In this document: piece by piece, positions 24,834 through 33,517 of the stretch | Numbering within the stretch: the stretch's first letter is position 1 | Layout: every line of letters begins with the position of its first letter | DNA from: Gemmatimonadota bacterium | GTDB taxonomy: Bacteria > Latescibacterota > UBA2968 > UBA8231 | Length of the DNA: 64,000 nt | Reading direction: 5' to 3' | NCBI GenBank assembly: GCA_018672475.1 | Contig: JABHFS010000004.1 | Span: forward strand, 1 to 64,000 | Made by a program: the position numbers and the translations under genes | The notes under the pieces: model-generated | What the model saw: the letters and a program-made list of their open reading frames with translations, nothing else | Told to the model about the DNA's origin: nothing | Databases searched by the model: none

Positions 24834-27554
24834 CTAATCGGCAAAGTCAAACACCGTTTTCCAACCCTCATCCAGCTTCAGGCGCGCATCAAACTTGCTG
24901 CCCTTGCGGCTTTTAAAGCCTTTGATCAATCCGGTCTTACCCTTAGCGATCAAGGTCTGAATCTGTTTTTCCGTCAGCTTCTTGCTCGCGATTTCCTTCC
25001 ACACCACAAAGTCGCAGCCCTCGCGATAGCGGTTGCAGCCGAAGCCGCGCTTGCCCTCGATGATCTGGCCCTGATTGCACTTGGGACAGGAGAGGTCTCC
25101 GGACACTTTTGTCGCAGCGTTGCGGGGCGACGTCGTCTGTTGAGGGAGCGCCTCCACAGACGACGAATCTTCGCGCACAAATGCATTCGACGCAGGTGCC
25201 CCGGAATCATCGCCATATGCAGGCGGCGGTCCCTGCTCCTCGGGATACGGCGCCCCTAATGGTGGCGGTTCTTGATCCTCTGGATATGGCGGCGGCCCTT
25301 GCTCTCCCACCGGTGCCCGCCCTTCGCGTCGCGGCATGCCCGGCGCGACACCGGACCGCCCCTTAGCCTGCGCCCCCGCAGCCCCGTTCCTCGGCCCGTC
25401 GTCGAACTCAAAAACCACCTTGAAATTGTCGTCAAACTTGAGCTTCGCATCGAACTTCTTGCCCGCTTTGGAGGTGAAACCCTTCATCTGCTCCGTGCGG
25501 CCATTGGCCATTAGCAACTTCGCCTGCTTCTCCGACAGCTTCTTTTTGGCCACCGTCTTCCAGATCGTAAAATCACAGCCTTCGCGATAGCGGCTGCAAC
25601 CATAGGCCTTGGCGTTTTCTGCGACCTTGCCCTCCTTGCATTTAGGACAAGGACCCATCTCCTTCCCCGGCCCTTTCTTACCACTTTTGCCCCTGCCGCC
25701 GCCCTGTTCCGCTCGTGCCTGCGCCGCCTGCTCCGGCGACAACGCCGGACCCTGTTGGATCTTCGGCACCAGATCGCGCACAAATTCGGCGATACCTTCG
25801 TAGAATTCAGCGACCGGGCGCTGGCCATCCTCAACCTCTTTGAGCTGCTGTTCCCACTCAGCCGTCAATTCCGGGCTGCGCATCTGCTCGGCCACCAAGC
25901 CGATAAGCGCCTTGGCCTTTTCGGTCGCGTTGAGCGATTTCTTATCGCGCAGCACATAGCCGGTGCGGATCAATTTTTCTATCGTTTCGGCTCTAGTCGC
26001 CGGCGTACCCAAGCCCGATTCCTTCATCGCCTCGGCCAACTCGTCGTCCTCGATTTCGCGACCGGCATTTTTCATTGCCGCCAAAAGCGTGGCGTCGGTA
26101 TAGGGTCGGGGCGGCTTCGTTTCTTTTTCGACTACGTCCATATTTTTGATATGGACTTCCTGGCCCTGCTCTAAAAGCGGAATCGCCTGGCGCTGATCCT
26201 CGTCCTCCCCCTCCTTATAACTCCCCTTGCTTTTCTCTTCGCCCCCGCGCCGCGATTCGACAACCTTCCACCCTTCCTCCAACACCACGGACCCTTTGGC
26301 GACGAAAATCGCGCCGCCGATATCGACGGTCACCGTCGTCTCCTCGACGACCTGGTCGGGCAGAAACACACCGACGAAGCGCGCCACGACCAAATCGTAG
26401 ACTTTCTTCAAGGCCGGTGACAAATTGGGCGAGGAGCGTTGTCCGGTGGGAATGATCGCATGGTGATCGGTGAGCTTGGTACGGTCCACATAGGCCTTAC
26501 CGAGCTTGTGGCCTCCTCGCAAGCGCTCTAGCGCGGCCGGGGCCTGCGGGTGTTCGAGCTTTTGCAGGATACCCGGTAACTCGGGCACCATATCTTCGGA
26601 GATATGACGGCTCTCGGTGCGCGGATAGGTAATGAGCTTGTGCGTCTCGTAGAGAGCCTGCGCGTATTCGAGGATCTGCGCCGCGGTAAAACCGAAACGG
26701 CGGTTGGCGTCGCGCTGTAGGTTGTTGAGGTCGTAAAGCGCGGGAGGCCGGTGCTTTTTGACCTTCTTCTCGACCTTGAGCACCTTGCCGGTCTTATTCG
26801 GGCTGAGCTGGCGGTGCAACCGTTCGGCCTCTTCCTTCTTTTCGATCCGGGTCTGGCCGTCCTTGGTATATTTGGCCGCGAAGCCCTCCTCAAACCCGGC
26901 GACTAACTCGTAGAAGTAGGCCTTTTTGAAATCGGCGATCACCGCGTCGCGTTTGACGATCATCGCCAAGGTCGGCGTCTGCACCCGGCCTATCGTGCAC
27001 AGCACATTATTGTGCACGGTGTAGGCGCGGGTCAGGTTCATGCCCATCAGCCAATCGGCCTGGCCCCTGGCCCGGGCGGCGTCGGCCAGCGCGTCAAAAG
27101 CCGCCCCCTCTTGCAAGGCGGCAAAACCGCCCTGGATCGCCTCGTCGGTCAAGCTAGAAATCCACAATCGCTTGAAGGGTTTTTTGCAGCGAGCGTGCTC
27201 GTAGATCAGTCGGAAGATATTCTCGCCCTCGCGACCGGCGTCCGTTGCACAGACCACTTCCTTGGTCTCGGCGTCGTTGAGTAGCCTTTTAACGATCTGG
27301 AATTGATCGGCCGTCGAGCCCGAGGTCTTGAGCTTCCACTTCTCGGGAATCATCGGCAATTGCCCGAAAGACCACCGCCCTTTCCAGGGGGGACCGTACT
27401 CGTCCGGTTCGGCGAATTGCACCAGATGCCCCAAGGCCCAGGTGACGATATAACCATTGCCTTCGAGATAGCCCTGGCCACGTTTTTGCGCGCCCAGGAT
27501 GCGGGCGATATCGCGCGCGACGCTGGGTTTTTCACTGAGGATAAGAGTCGACAT
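24834..27554 (-). CDS. topB: DNA topoisomerase III (type IA)
   Basis: 906 residues. The TOPRIM domain opens with MSTLILSEKPSVARDIARIL and holds ATDAGREGE (103-111). The catalytic tyrosine is Tyr310 in HKLITYPRTESR. The enzyme relaxes and decatenates DNA through a single-strand break. The C-terminus is unusually elaborate: two zinc-ribbon plus topo-C modules (CPKCKEGKVAENAKAYGCSR near residue 640 and CPKCNQGQIIEGKRGFGCNR near 825). They are joined by a long Pro/Gly/Glu-rich linker with repeated PPPYPEDQEP-like pieces. TopB is often plasmid- or ICE-borne, but no conjugation genes are nearby. Confidence 0.94.
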   Translation of the reverse strand: MSTLILSEKPSVARDIARILGAQKRGQGYLEGNGYIVTWALGHLVQFAEPDEYGPPWKGRWSFGQLPMIPEKWKLKTSGSTADQFQIVKRLLNDAETKEVVCATDAGREGENIFRLIYEHARCKKPFKRLWISSLTDEAIQGGFAALQEGAAFDALADAARARGQADWLMGMNLTRAYTVHNNVLCTIGRVQTPTLAMIVKRDAVIADFKKAYFYELVAGFEEGFAAKYTKDGQTRIEKKEEAERLHRQLSPNKTGKVLKVEKKVKKHRPPALYDLNNLQRDANRRFGFTAAQILEYAQALYETHKLITYPRTESRHISEDMVPELPGILQKLEHPQAPAALERLRGGHKLGKAYVDRTKLTDHHAIIPTGQRSSPNLSPALKKVYDLVVARFVGVFLPDQVVEETTVTVDIGGAIFVAKGSVVLEEGWKVVESRRGGEEKSKGSYKEGEDEDQRQAIPLLEQGQEVHIKNMDVVEKETKPPRPYTDATLLAAMKNAGREIEDDELAEAMKESGLGTPATRAETIEKLIRTGYVLRDKKSLNATEKAKALIGLVAEQMRSPELTAEWEQQLKEVEDGQRPVAEFYEGIAEFVRDLVPKIQQGPALSPEQAAQARAEQGGGRGKSGKKGPGKEMGPCPKCKEGKVAENAKAYGCSRYREGCDFTIWKTVAKKKLSEKQAKLLMANGRTEQMKGFTSKAGKKFDAKLKFDDNFKVVFEFDDGPRNGAAGAQAKGRSGVAPGMPRREGRAPVGEQGPPPYPEDQEPPPLGAPYPEEQGPPPAYGDDSGAPASNAFVREDSSSVEALPQQTTSPRNAATKVSGDLSCPKCNQGQIIEGKRGFGCNRYREGCDFVVWKEIASKKLTEKQIQTLIAKGKTGLIKGFKSRKGSKFDARLKLDEGWKTVFDFAD

Positions 27555-27600
27555 CTTTATAGGCTAATAAGCGACTAGAATCGGCGCAATGTCCCGTTCG

Positions 27601-28527
27601 TCATGATCTCGCCCGCTGCTCCAATTTCTCGAACAAATCGCGAAAGATCGCATCGCGCCGCACCGTGTTCGCTACCCGCATAAAATGCCGCGAAGGCTTG
27701 TGGCTCCAGGTATGCTGGTCCGTCAATATCGGGCTATGCACCACATCGCTCGGCACCCATGACGCGTCGAGCAACCAGGCAATCGCCGAGATGTCCCAGA
27801 CGACTTTGGAGTATGCGAAGTGGTCCTTGGAATAAGCCGTGAAAATATCAACTAAATAATCGCCAATAGCCCCCTTGCCCTTGACGAAACGGTCCAACTC
27901 CGCCAGCGTCGTCAGCAGATGCGAGGCCACCGGATTACAGGGGATCTGCACAAAGGGCACACCGCTGTCGAAAACCACCTGCGCCGCCTTGAGATCGCCC
28001 TGCAAATTAAACTCGTGCGCCGTCGGCCAAGAATGCGCATGGCCACCCAGCCAAACCACAACAATTCGCTCGATAATCGAAGGGTCTTTCAACAGCGCCG
28101 AGGCCACATTGGTAATCGCGCCGATAGCTACCACATAGAGCGGGCTGTCGCCCTCTTTCGACTTGGCGATCATGTCGTCGACCGCCTCACTCTCTAGCGA
28201 CTCCTCCCCCCGTAGGATATTCGTCGAACCGCGAAAGACAAAACCATCCGGCGCAACATCCAAGCGATCCAACAGCCGCAAGATCTCCTCGTAGCTCTTC
28301 TCCATCCCGTCGCCCGGCCCCGAGGATCGATTATTGTCAAAAGGCGCCGCATAAATCGCCTCCACCGCAAGCCTATCGGGAGAAAGTAGCGCTTGCACGA
28401 CAGCAAACTGATCATCAATCTCATTATACGTGTCGGTATCAAGCACCATACGCACCTTGCCGGTCGGCGGCGCCAACCGCTCCAACATCAACGCCGGATC
28501 CAACTGAGGAAATTCCATAATTGACAT
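27601..28527 (-). CDS. Inosine/uridine-preferring nucleoside hydrolase family protein
   Basis: 308 residues. The calcium/ribose-binding signature is VLDTDTYNEIDDQFAV at about 28-43, with later NNRS, GAITNVASAL and the C-terminal metal Asp in KVVWDISAIAWLL. The family hydrolyses N-glycosidic bonds of nucleosides to ribose and base. Many metagenomic members act on unknown glycosides, so the substrate is uncertain. It is transcribed away from copy B of the structured repeat and a PhyH gene. Confidence 0.88.
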   Translation of the reverse strand: MSIMEFPQLDPALMLERLAPPTGKVRMVLDTDTYNEIDDQFAVVQALLSPDRLAVEAIYAAPFDNNRSSGPGDGMEKSYEEILRLLDRLDVAPDGFVFRGSTNILRGEESLESEAVDDMIAKSKEGDSPLYVVAIGAITNVASALLKDPSIIERIVVVWLGGHAHSWPTAHEFNLQGDLKAAQVVFDSGVPFVQIPCNPVASHLLTTLAELDRFVKGKGAIGDYLVDIFTAYSKDHFAYSKVVWDISAIAWLLDASWVPSDVVHSPILTDQHTWSHKPSRHFMRVANTVRRDAIFRDLFEKLEQRARS

Positions 28528-28625
28528 TCCTTTTATTAAGTTAGATTTTCCATCTAGTTATTTTAAACTCAATCTCAAAAATACCAGCGAGCCTTTATGC
28601 CCTCGGGTACAAAGTGCGACAAGAT

Positions 28626-28862
28626 GAGTGCTGACGGCCGGTCGGGGGTTTTAAGGTGGCTTTTAGTACCTTGCAAAACCACCAAAGTTTCCGAGGTCCG
28701 GTTTCGGGGTGCGATACAGGGCGTTTTTCGGAGTGGCGGCGGGGTAAAAGGGCCTGGTTGGGGGGAGTGGGGGGGAGTGGTCGCGACGGCGACCCGATGG
28801 GCGACGGCCCAGAGGTCTAAAAACGCCCGGAGACGCACCCCGAAACCGGACCGTCCGCACTC
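28626..28862. repeat. Structured intergenic repeat, copy B (longest hairpin)
   Basis: Three nested stems: GAGTGCTGACGG (28626-28637) with CCGTCCGCACTC (28851-28862, one mismatch); a perfect 19-bp stem 28695-28713 with 28834-28852; and GGGCGTTTTT (28719-28728) with AAAAACGCCC (28819-28828). The core has AAAAGGGC (28746-28753), then hairpin GGTCGC-GACG-GCGACC (28779-28794), a CGAT spacer and hairpin GGGC-GACG-GCCC (28799-28810). Core and spacer match copy C at 42.2 kb. It fills the divergent region between nucleoside hydrolase and PhyH, ending 30 bp before the PhyH ATG. Confidence 0.75.
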
Positions 28863-28891
28863 AGCGTTAGTTATCTAATAAGGAAAAGAAT

Positions 28892-29863
28892 ATGCCATTC
28901 TTAAGCCGCGAACAACTCGCCCACTTCAAAGAAGAAGGGTATTTATTGGTCCGGGGCATGCTCGACGTTGAAGAGGTCATTCAGCCCATCATCGACGAAT
29001 ACCACGGCGTTCTCGACAAGCTCGCCCACGAGCTCTACGCAGCCGGTCACATCGAATCCACCTACGACGACCTGCCCTTCGGCAAACGCCTGACGCAAAT
29101 CGTCGTCGACAGCGGCGAAGTGCACGCGCAGTATTTCGATTTCTCACTGCCGCAAAACGGCATCGAGGCCGACACGCCCTTCTGGGCCGGACCGGCCGTC
29201 TTCCGCTGCCTGAGCAACCCGGCCCTGCTCGACGTGGCTGAATCTATCGTCGGCCCTGAGATCTGGTCCAACCCCGTGCAGCACGTGCGCATCAAGCCAC
29301 CCGAACGCCTGGTGCCCAAAGACCATAACGGCCAAGCCCTGGTCACCGCCACCAGTTGGCACCAGGACAGCGGCGTGGTTCTTCCCGAAGCCGACACGTC
29401 CAATGTACTGACGGTGTGGTTTCCGCTCAACGAAGCAACACTCGAAAACGGCTGCCTGCAGATCATGCCCAATAGCCACCGCCAAGGGACGCACACCCAC
29501 TGCCCGGGCCACCCCGGTGGCCTGCGCGTCCCCGAGCAGGTGATGGATATGGACTCGGCGATGCCGGTGCCGATGCAACCAGGCGACGTGCTCTTCCTAA
29601 CCCGCCATACCATCCACGGTTCGCTTTCGAACCATAGCGACGACGTGCGCTGGAGCTTCGACCTGCGCTACAACCCCATCGGCCAAACCACCGGCCGCGA
29701 TATCTTCCCAGGCTTTATCGCCCGCAGCAAGGCACAACCCGAAAACGTATTAAGCGACCCTGTCGTCTGGGAGAAAATATGGCGCGACACCCGCAACCGG
29801 CTGGCCCTGGAAGAACAGGTCGTCTTCAACCGCTGGAGCGCCGACGCCGCCGTCTGCGCATAG
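28892..29863 (+). CDS. Phytanoyl-CoA dioxygenase-like (PhyH) Fe(II)/2-oxoglutarate oxygenase 1
   Basis: 323 residues on a double-stranded beta-helix. The iron ligands are His157 and Asp159 (SWHQDSG) and His242 (RHTIHGS); the 2-oxoglutarate-binding Arg is in RWSFDLRY. N-terminus FKEEGYLLVRGMLDVEEV is typical. The superfamily hydroxylates varied small molecules, not only phytanoyl-CoA. It is the only member in the window standing directly after a structured repeat; AAGGA precedes the ATG. It converges with the M14 gene, 3 bp between stop codons. Confidence 0.9.
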   Translation: MPFLSREQLAHFKEEGYLLVRGMLDVEEVIQPIIDEYHGVLDKLAHELYAAGHIESTYDDLPFGKRLTQIVVDSGEVHAQYFDFSLPQNGIEADTPFWAGPAVFRCLSNPALLDVAESIVGPEIWSNPVQHVRIKPPERLVPKDHNGQALVTATSWHQDSGVVLPEADTSNVLTVWFPLNEATLENGCLQIMPNSHRQGTHTHCPGHPGGLRVPEQVMDMDSAMPVPMQPGDVLFLTRHTIHGSLSNHSDDVRWSFDLRYNPIGQTTGRDIFPGFIARSKAQPENVLSDPVVWEKIWRDTRNRLALEEQVVFNRWSADAAVCA

Positions 29864-29866
29864 GAT

Positions 29867-30835
29867 TCAGGCCATCCACTCCAGCGTTGCGAGCACCGCC
29901 AGAATCTGTAACCGCACCTGATCTTCCACCGGAGTCGCCGGATTATTGTTTTGCACCTCGGTGACGATGTGGACCATCCGCTCGGAAATCGGTCGCCATA
30001 CAGCATTCAGTAAATTGCGCTGCACGTCATTGTTGCGATAGGGAATCTCAGCCCGCTCGCGCGGCCGGGCACCGGCCTGCCGCCAGCGAGCCATAATCAC
30101 CTCGGTCAACGAAAGATGCTCAGTCTGCATCGCCAGCGACAGTTCGTCCTGACAAGTCGGTAGGAAAAGTGCGGTGTTGCGGTCGGAGTTTAGAAACTCG
30201 GTCTGGTGCAGATCGAGCCAGACATCGTAGGCGGCCGCTTCGTCTAGTGCGAAGAAGGAGCGGAAAAATGTTGAGCGATAATCGCGGTTCGGCTCGACAT
30301 AGAGAAACTCTTCTAATTGCTCGTAGGCGATCCCGATTAGCGCGGGGGCCACGACCTCTCGCATATCCCAAGCGTCCACTCGCGGGAAACGCGTCCCCTT
30401 CTCCTCCCCCGATTCCCCGAACATCCACAGGAAAAATTGCTCATTCGCAATCTCCGTCCCATCCCAAAATTCAACCGGCGCGCGCACACTGCCGCCGGGA
30501 TTGGCGTCCGGTACTAGGGTGATTGAGAAATGCGCTAAAACCCATGCTCGCCAAGCCGCGTTGCGCACACCATAATCGCGCCAACCCGCCAATGCCTTCG
30601 CCAGTTCCATACAGGCGGCGGCACCGGCGGGTTCGTGCGCGTGCGGGCGGGAGATGAAGAGTCGCTTTTCACCCCGACCAAAAGTCAGCGCGTATACCGA
30701 ACGTCCATTGTATTGCGGGAACTCATCGACGCGCAAACCCGGTGTTCCCTCTAGATCAGCGACCAGCGCCTCCACCGCATCTGGCCAAACGCAGTATTCT
30801 ACGCAGTCGGGCCATGCATATGCCGGTGCTTTCAC
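29867..30835 (-). CDS. M14-family zinc carboxypeptidase-like protein
   Basis: 322 residues, GTG start 1 nt after the stop of the upstream dehydrogenase gene. The zinc site reads RPHAHEPAGAAA (H-x2-E type) with a later WLDLHQTEF supplying the third ligand, and ITLVPDANPGGS between them as in AstE/M14 enzymes. A Glu in IVTEVQNNNPA may be the catalytic base. These enzymes hydrolyse amide bonds of amino-acid conjugates. In this operon it may free an amino acid from a modified compound, but that is inference. There is no signal peptide, so it is cytoplasmic. Confidence 0.72.
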   Translation of the reverse strand: MKAPAYAWPDCVEYCVWPDAVEALVADLEGTPGLRVDEFPQYNGRSVYALTFGRGEKRLFISRPHAHEPAGAAACMELAKALAGWRDYGVRNAAWRAWVLAHFSITLVPDANPGGSVRAPVEFWDGTEIANEQFFLWMFGESGEEKGTRFPRVDAWDMREVVAPALIGIAYEQLEEFLYVEPNRDYRSTFFRSFFALDEAAAYDVWLDLHQTEFLNSDRNTALFLPTCQDELSLAMQTEHLSLTEVIMARWRQAGARPRERAEIPYRNNDVQRNLLNAVWRPISERMVHIVTEVQNNNPATPVEDQVRLQILAVLATLEWMA

Positions 30836-30836
30836 C

Positions 30837-31877
30837 TTAAGCCCACCGCAATTCGATGGTTAGTTCCGCCGCCAATTGCTGCAGCTCATCTACCAATTGC
30901 CCCGGCAATAAAATGCCTTCTTGCAAATATTTGCTGCGGCGACGGAAACTGCCCTCGCCCGGCCACTGCGCCTCGCCTTGTTCAGGGGCGGCGGGGGCAG
31001 TTTTCAGATGCGCAGTCAACTCGGCCAGTCGCTCGGGCAACCAATCGCCAAAAGGTTTGATTGCGATAAAAAGCTTGGTCGAACCGCCCTCCGTGTCGGT
31101 CGGTTTTTCCAAGGTCCCCTGCTCAAAACACAATAGGCCATTTGCCAGACCCGCCGTCAACAATTCGACCATAAACGCCAGCCCCGACCCCTTGTGCCCG
31201 CCCATCGGCAGAAAACGGCCCGAGTCGATAATCGCCTGCGGATCTTCGGTCGGTTCGCCCGCAGCGTCTAATCCCCACCCCAATGGCACCCGCTCACCAG
31301 CCGCCGCTGCCATACGCACCCGACTCACCGACGACTGTGTCATCGCCAAGTCCAATACCACAGGCTCCGTGCCCGGCACGCCGATGGCGATCGGATTGTT
31401 GCCCAACGAAGGGGCACTAGTGCCCCAAGCGGCGAAGTTGACGATGGCATTGGTGAAACACAGCCCGACCATGCCCTGTTCGGCCGCTCTTAGCGCATAG
31501 CTATACGCCCGGCCCCAATGCGCCACGCCGCGCACCGCCACCGAACCGATCCCGTATTCGCGCGCCTTGCCCACCGCCTTGTCCATGCACAGCGCCGAGA
31601 CATAACGGCCAATCCCGCGATCCGTCTCGTATAACGCCGAGGCCGGATAGTCCACGACCACCTTCAACTCCGGCGCACCATTGGTACGCCCCGCGCGAAT
31701 ATTCTCGATCATCGTCGGCAATAATCTCGCGCCATGCGTATGCACCCCACACAGATCGACCTCAGCGCCAATTTGCGCTTCAACTTCGGCCACATGCGGC
31801 GGTACGCCGAGTGCGCCGAGCGCGTCTTTGAAAAACTGTACCAGGTGCGGATGCGCAATCCGTTTTGGCCCACTCAT
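30837..31877 (-). CDS. Malate/L-lactate dehydrogenase-family (Ldh2) oxidoreductase
   Basis: 346 residues of the NAD(P)-dependent Ldh2 fold, unrelated to Rossmann lactate dehydrogenases. Markers: VDLCGVHTHGARLLP, GSVAVRGVAHWGRAY, CFTNAIVNFAAWGTSAPSLG, NNPIAIGVPG and PMGGHKGSGLAFMVELLT. The family oxidises 2-hydroxy acids or reduces imines and keto acids. Its ATG overlaps the stop of nothing downstream but its own start lies within the end of the upstream PhyH gene by 4 bp (ATGA), showing tight coupling. The fourth gene of the operon. Confidence 0.9.
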   Translation of the reverse strand: MSGPKRIAHPHLVQFFKDALGALGVPPHVAEVEAQIGAEVDLCGVHTHGARLLPTMIENIRAGRTNGAPELKVVVDYPASALYETDRGIGRYVSALCMDKAVGKAREYGIGSVAVRGVAHWGRAYSYALRAAEQGMVGLCFTNAIVNFAAWGTSAPSLGNNPIAIGVPGTEPVVLDLAMTQSSVSRVRMAAAAGERVPLGWGLDAAGEPTEDPQAIIDSGRFLPMGGHKGSGLAFMVELLTAGLANGLLCFEQGTLEKPTDTEGGSTKLFIAIKPFGDWLPERLAELTAHLKTAPAAPEQGEAQWPGEGSFRRRSKYLQEGILLPGQLVDELQQLAAELTIELRWA

Positions 31878-32722
31878 GGGATCACCGCCTCTTCGCCCAA
31901 GTGCTCACGTATCCATTCTCTCAGCGGCACATCCTCCTCCTCCGGCGAAGTATACCCGTGCCCGCCGCTCTGCCCCGCGCCCAACAACTGCTGTTGGATC
32001 GGATCGCAACGATCCATTAAATGTGCAACGGTCATATCGTCGCGCGGCCGCAACCAACGATAGCTATACCCATAAAACAGCACTTTGCGTGCGTTGGGTG
32101 AATAGTTGTGACCCGCTGCATGCCAAATCCGCCGGTCAAAAAACACCGCGTCGCCGGCCGCCACCCGTATCGGCACCGCCCCCGCTGGGTCGGCGTCCCC
32201 ATCAGCGGGCATCTCCACCGCGTTGCGCAGATGTGAGCCGGGCACCGCGTGAAAATTACCGCGGTCAGTGTCCGTGCAATCCGTTAGGAAAAATGCAACC
32301 TTGAGCGATACCCTCGGCCGCGGCTCGGTTTCGAAATCCATATTGAGCCGACCGCTATCCTGGTGCCAACCGAGCCTTTTGCGTTTGGGCTCTGCACCAT
32401 TTAAGGGGGACGTGACGATCATATGCGAATGGTAGAGCTGTATATGCCAACCTAATATCCCAAAGACCTTGGCGAAGGTGTTCGGCCAGTCGAGTAAGGG
32501 CAAAAAAAGTGCGTCCTTGCCGATAAAATCGAATAGATTGAGCATCTCGATATCTGCCAGCCCCATCTTGGGCCGATACTCGGCATCGAGACGATCGACC
32601 ACCGGTATCAACTCCGCAACCCTCTCAGCAGACAACACGTCGCGAACGACCAGAAACCCGTCCATCTCAAATTGCTGGCGTTCTTCTTCGGTCAGAGCAT
32701 ATTGCAGACAACTCGTATCCAT
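31874..32722 (-). CDS. PhyH-like Fe(II)/2-oxoglutarate oxygenase 2
   Basis: 282 residues. Iron ligands His120/Asp122 (LGWHQDSG) and His201 (RRIWHAAGHN); the cosubstrate Arg is probably in the following ARKVLFYGYS segment. The ending RPRDD ... HLMDRCDPIQQQLLG and PEEEDVPLREWI closely parallels PhyH 3 (33514-34401), so these two are paralogues within one operon. The ATG follows directly after the stop codon of the ChbG-like gene. Substrate unknown. Confidence 0.9.
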   Translation of the reverse strand: MDTSCLQYALTEEERQQFEMDGFLVVRDVLSAERVAELIPVVDRLDAEYRPKMGLADIEMLNLFDFIGKDALFLPLLDWPNTFAKVFGILGWHIQLYHSHMIVTSPLNGAEPKRKRLGWHQDSGRLNMDFETEPRPRVSLKVAFFLTDCTDTDRGNFHAVPGSHLRNAVEMPADGDADPAGAVPIRVAAGDAVFFDRRIWHAAGHNYSPNARKVLFYGYSYRWLRPRDDMTVAHLMDRCDPIQQQLLGAGQSGGHGYTSPEEEDVPLREWIREHLGEEAVIP

Positions 32723-33517
32723 CTATACCAGCCCTTTCTTCACGTCGGTATAACCGACCAGTTGAATATTTCGCTCGCGGATGATTTCCTGGACCCGTTT
32801 ATCCGTCCAAGCACGGGCAACCCCCTCCCGATCCACCGCCACATTATCATATCCGGCATGACCGAGCGCCCTAGCCTCCGCGCATTGGAAAGCCGGATGT
32901 TCGATAAAGAGCCATCGTCCCCATCCAAGGCGTTGCAAATTTTCCCGCAGCAACTCCACCTTCTGTTCCGGTGCCAACGATTGGCTGCGCGACCCAAAAC
33001 CGGCAAAGCGTTCAAACCCCTCCATATCAACACCTAACCCGTATTCCTCCTCCAGCTTGCTGCATACCGCCCCTATCCGCTCGTCCACCCGCATCAAGCC
33101 CATATGCCCACTCAAATGCGAGGCGTGTGGCACATGCACGAGCACCCGCTCGATCTGCGCCCGCAATTCAGCCTCGACCTCCGTTATATCCCAATCGAGA
33201 TCTAACAACCCTTTAACGCCCTCTTTACGCGAGCGCAGGGTCGTGCAGAAATAACCCGCATCCGTCACCAAGCTCGACGCGGCGGTCAGCGGCCCCCATT
33301 TAATATTTTCCCATTCGCTGGTCAGCGTCAGGTGTACGCCCACATCGTATTCGGGACACGCGTCGAGCAATCGCACCGCCTCCATAAACCACGCACACGG
33401 CGCCATCAACTCGACCGATCGCGCAATACCTTCGCGAAAGGTATGCATACAGGCTTCGTTGGCGTTATGTGCCATGCCGATATCATCGGCGCGCACCAGC
33501 AGATAAATAGCGCTCAT
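32723..33517 (-). CDS. ChbG/HpnK (YdjC)-family deacetylase
   Basis: 264 residues. The YdjC metal site shows in LLVRADDIGMAHNANEA (first Asp pair), DVGVHLTLTSEW (His) and HLSGHMGLM (His), as in ChbG, which deacetylates N-acetylated sugar disaccharides. It lies between two PhyH genes: its ATG overlaps the end of PhyH 3 by 4 bp and its stop abuts the start of PhyH 2. A sugar-linked amide as part of the operon's substrate is a reasonable inference. Confidence 0.87.
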   Translation of the reverse strand: MSAIYLLVRADDIGMAHNANEACMHTFREGIARSVELMAPCAWFMEAVRLLDACPEYDVGVHLTLTSEWENIKWGPLTAASSLVTDAGYFCTTLRSRKEGVKGLLDLDWDITEVEAELRAQIERVLVHVPHASHLSGHMGLMRVDERIGAVCSKLEEEYGLGVDMEGFERFAGFGSRSQSLAPEQKVELLRENLQRLGWGRWLFIEHPAFQCAEARALGHAGYDNVAVDREGVARAWTDKRVQEIIRERNIQLVGYTDVKKGLV

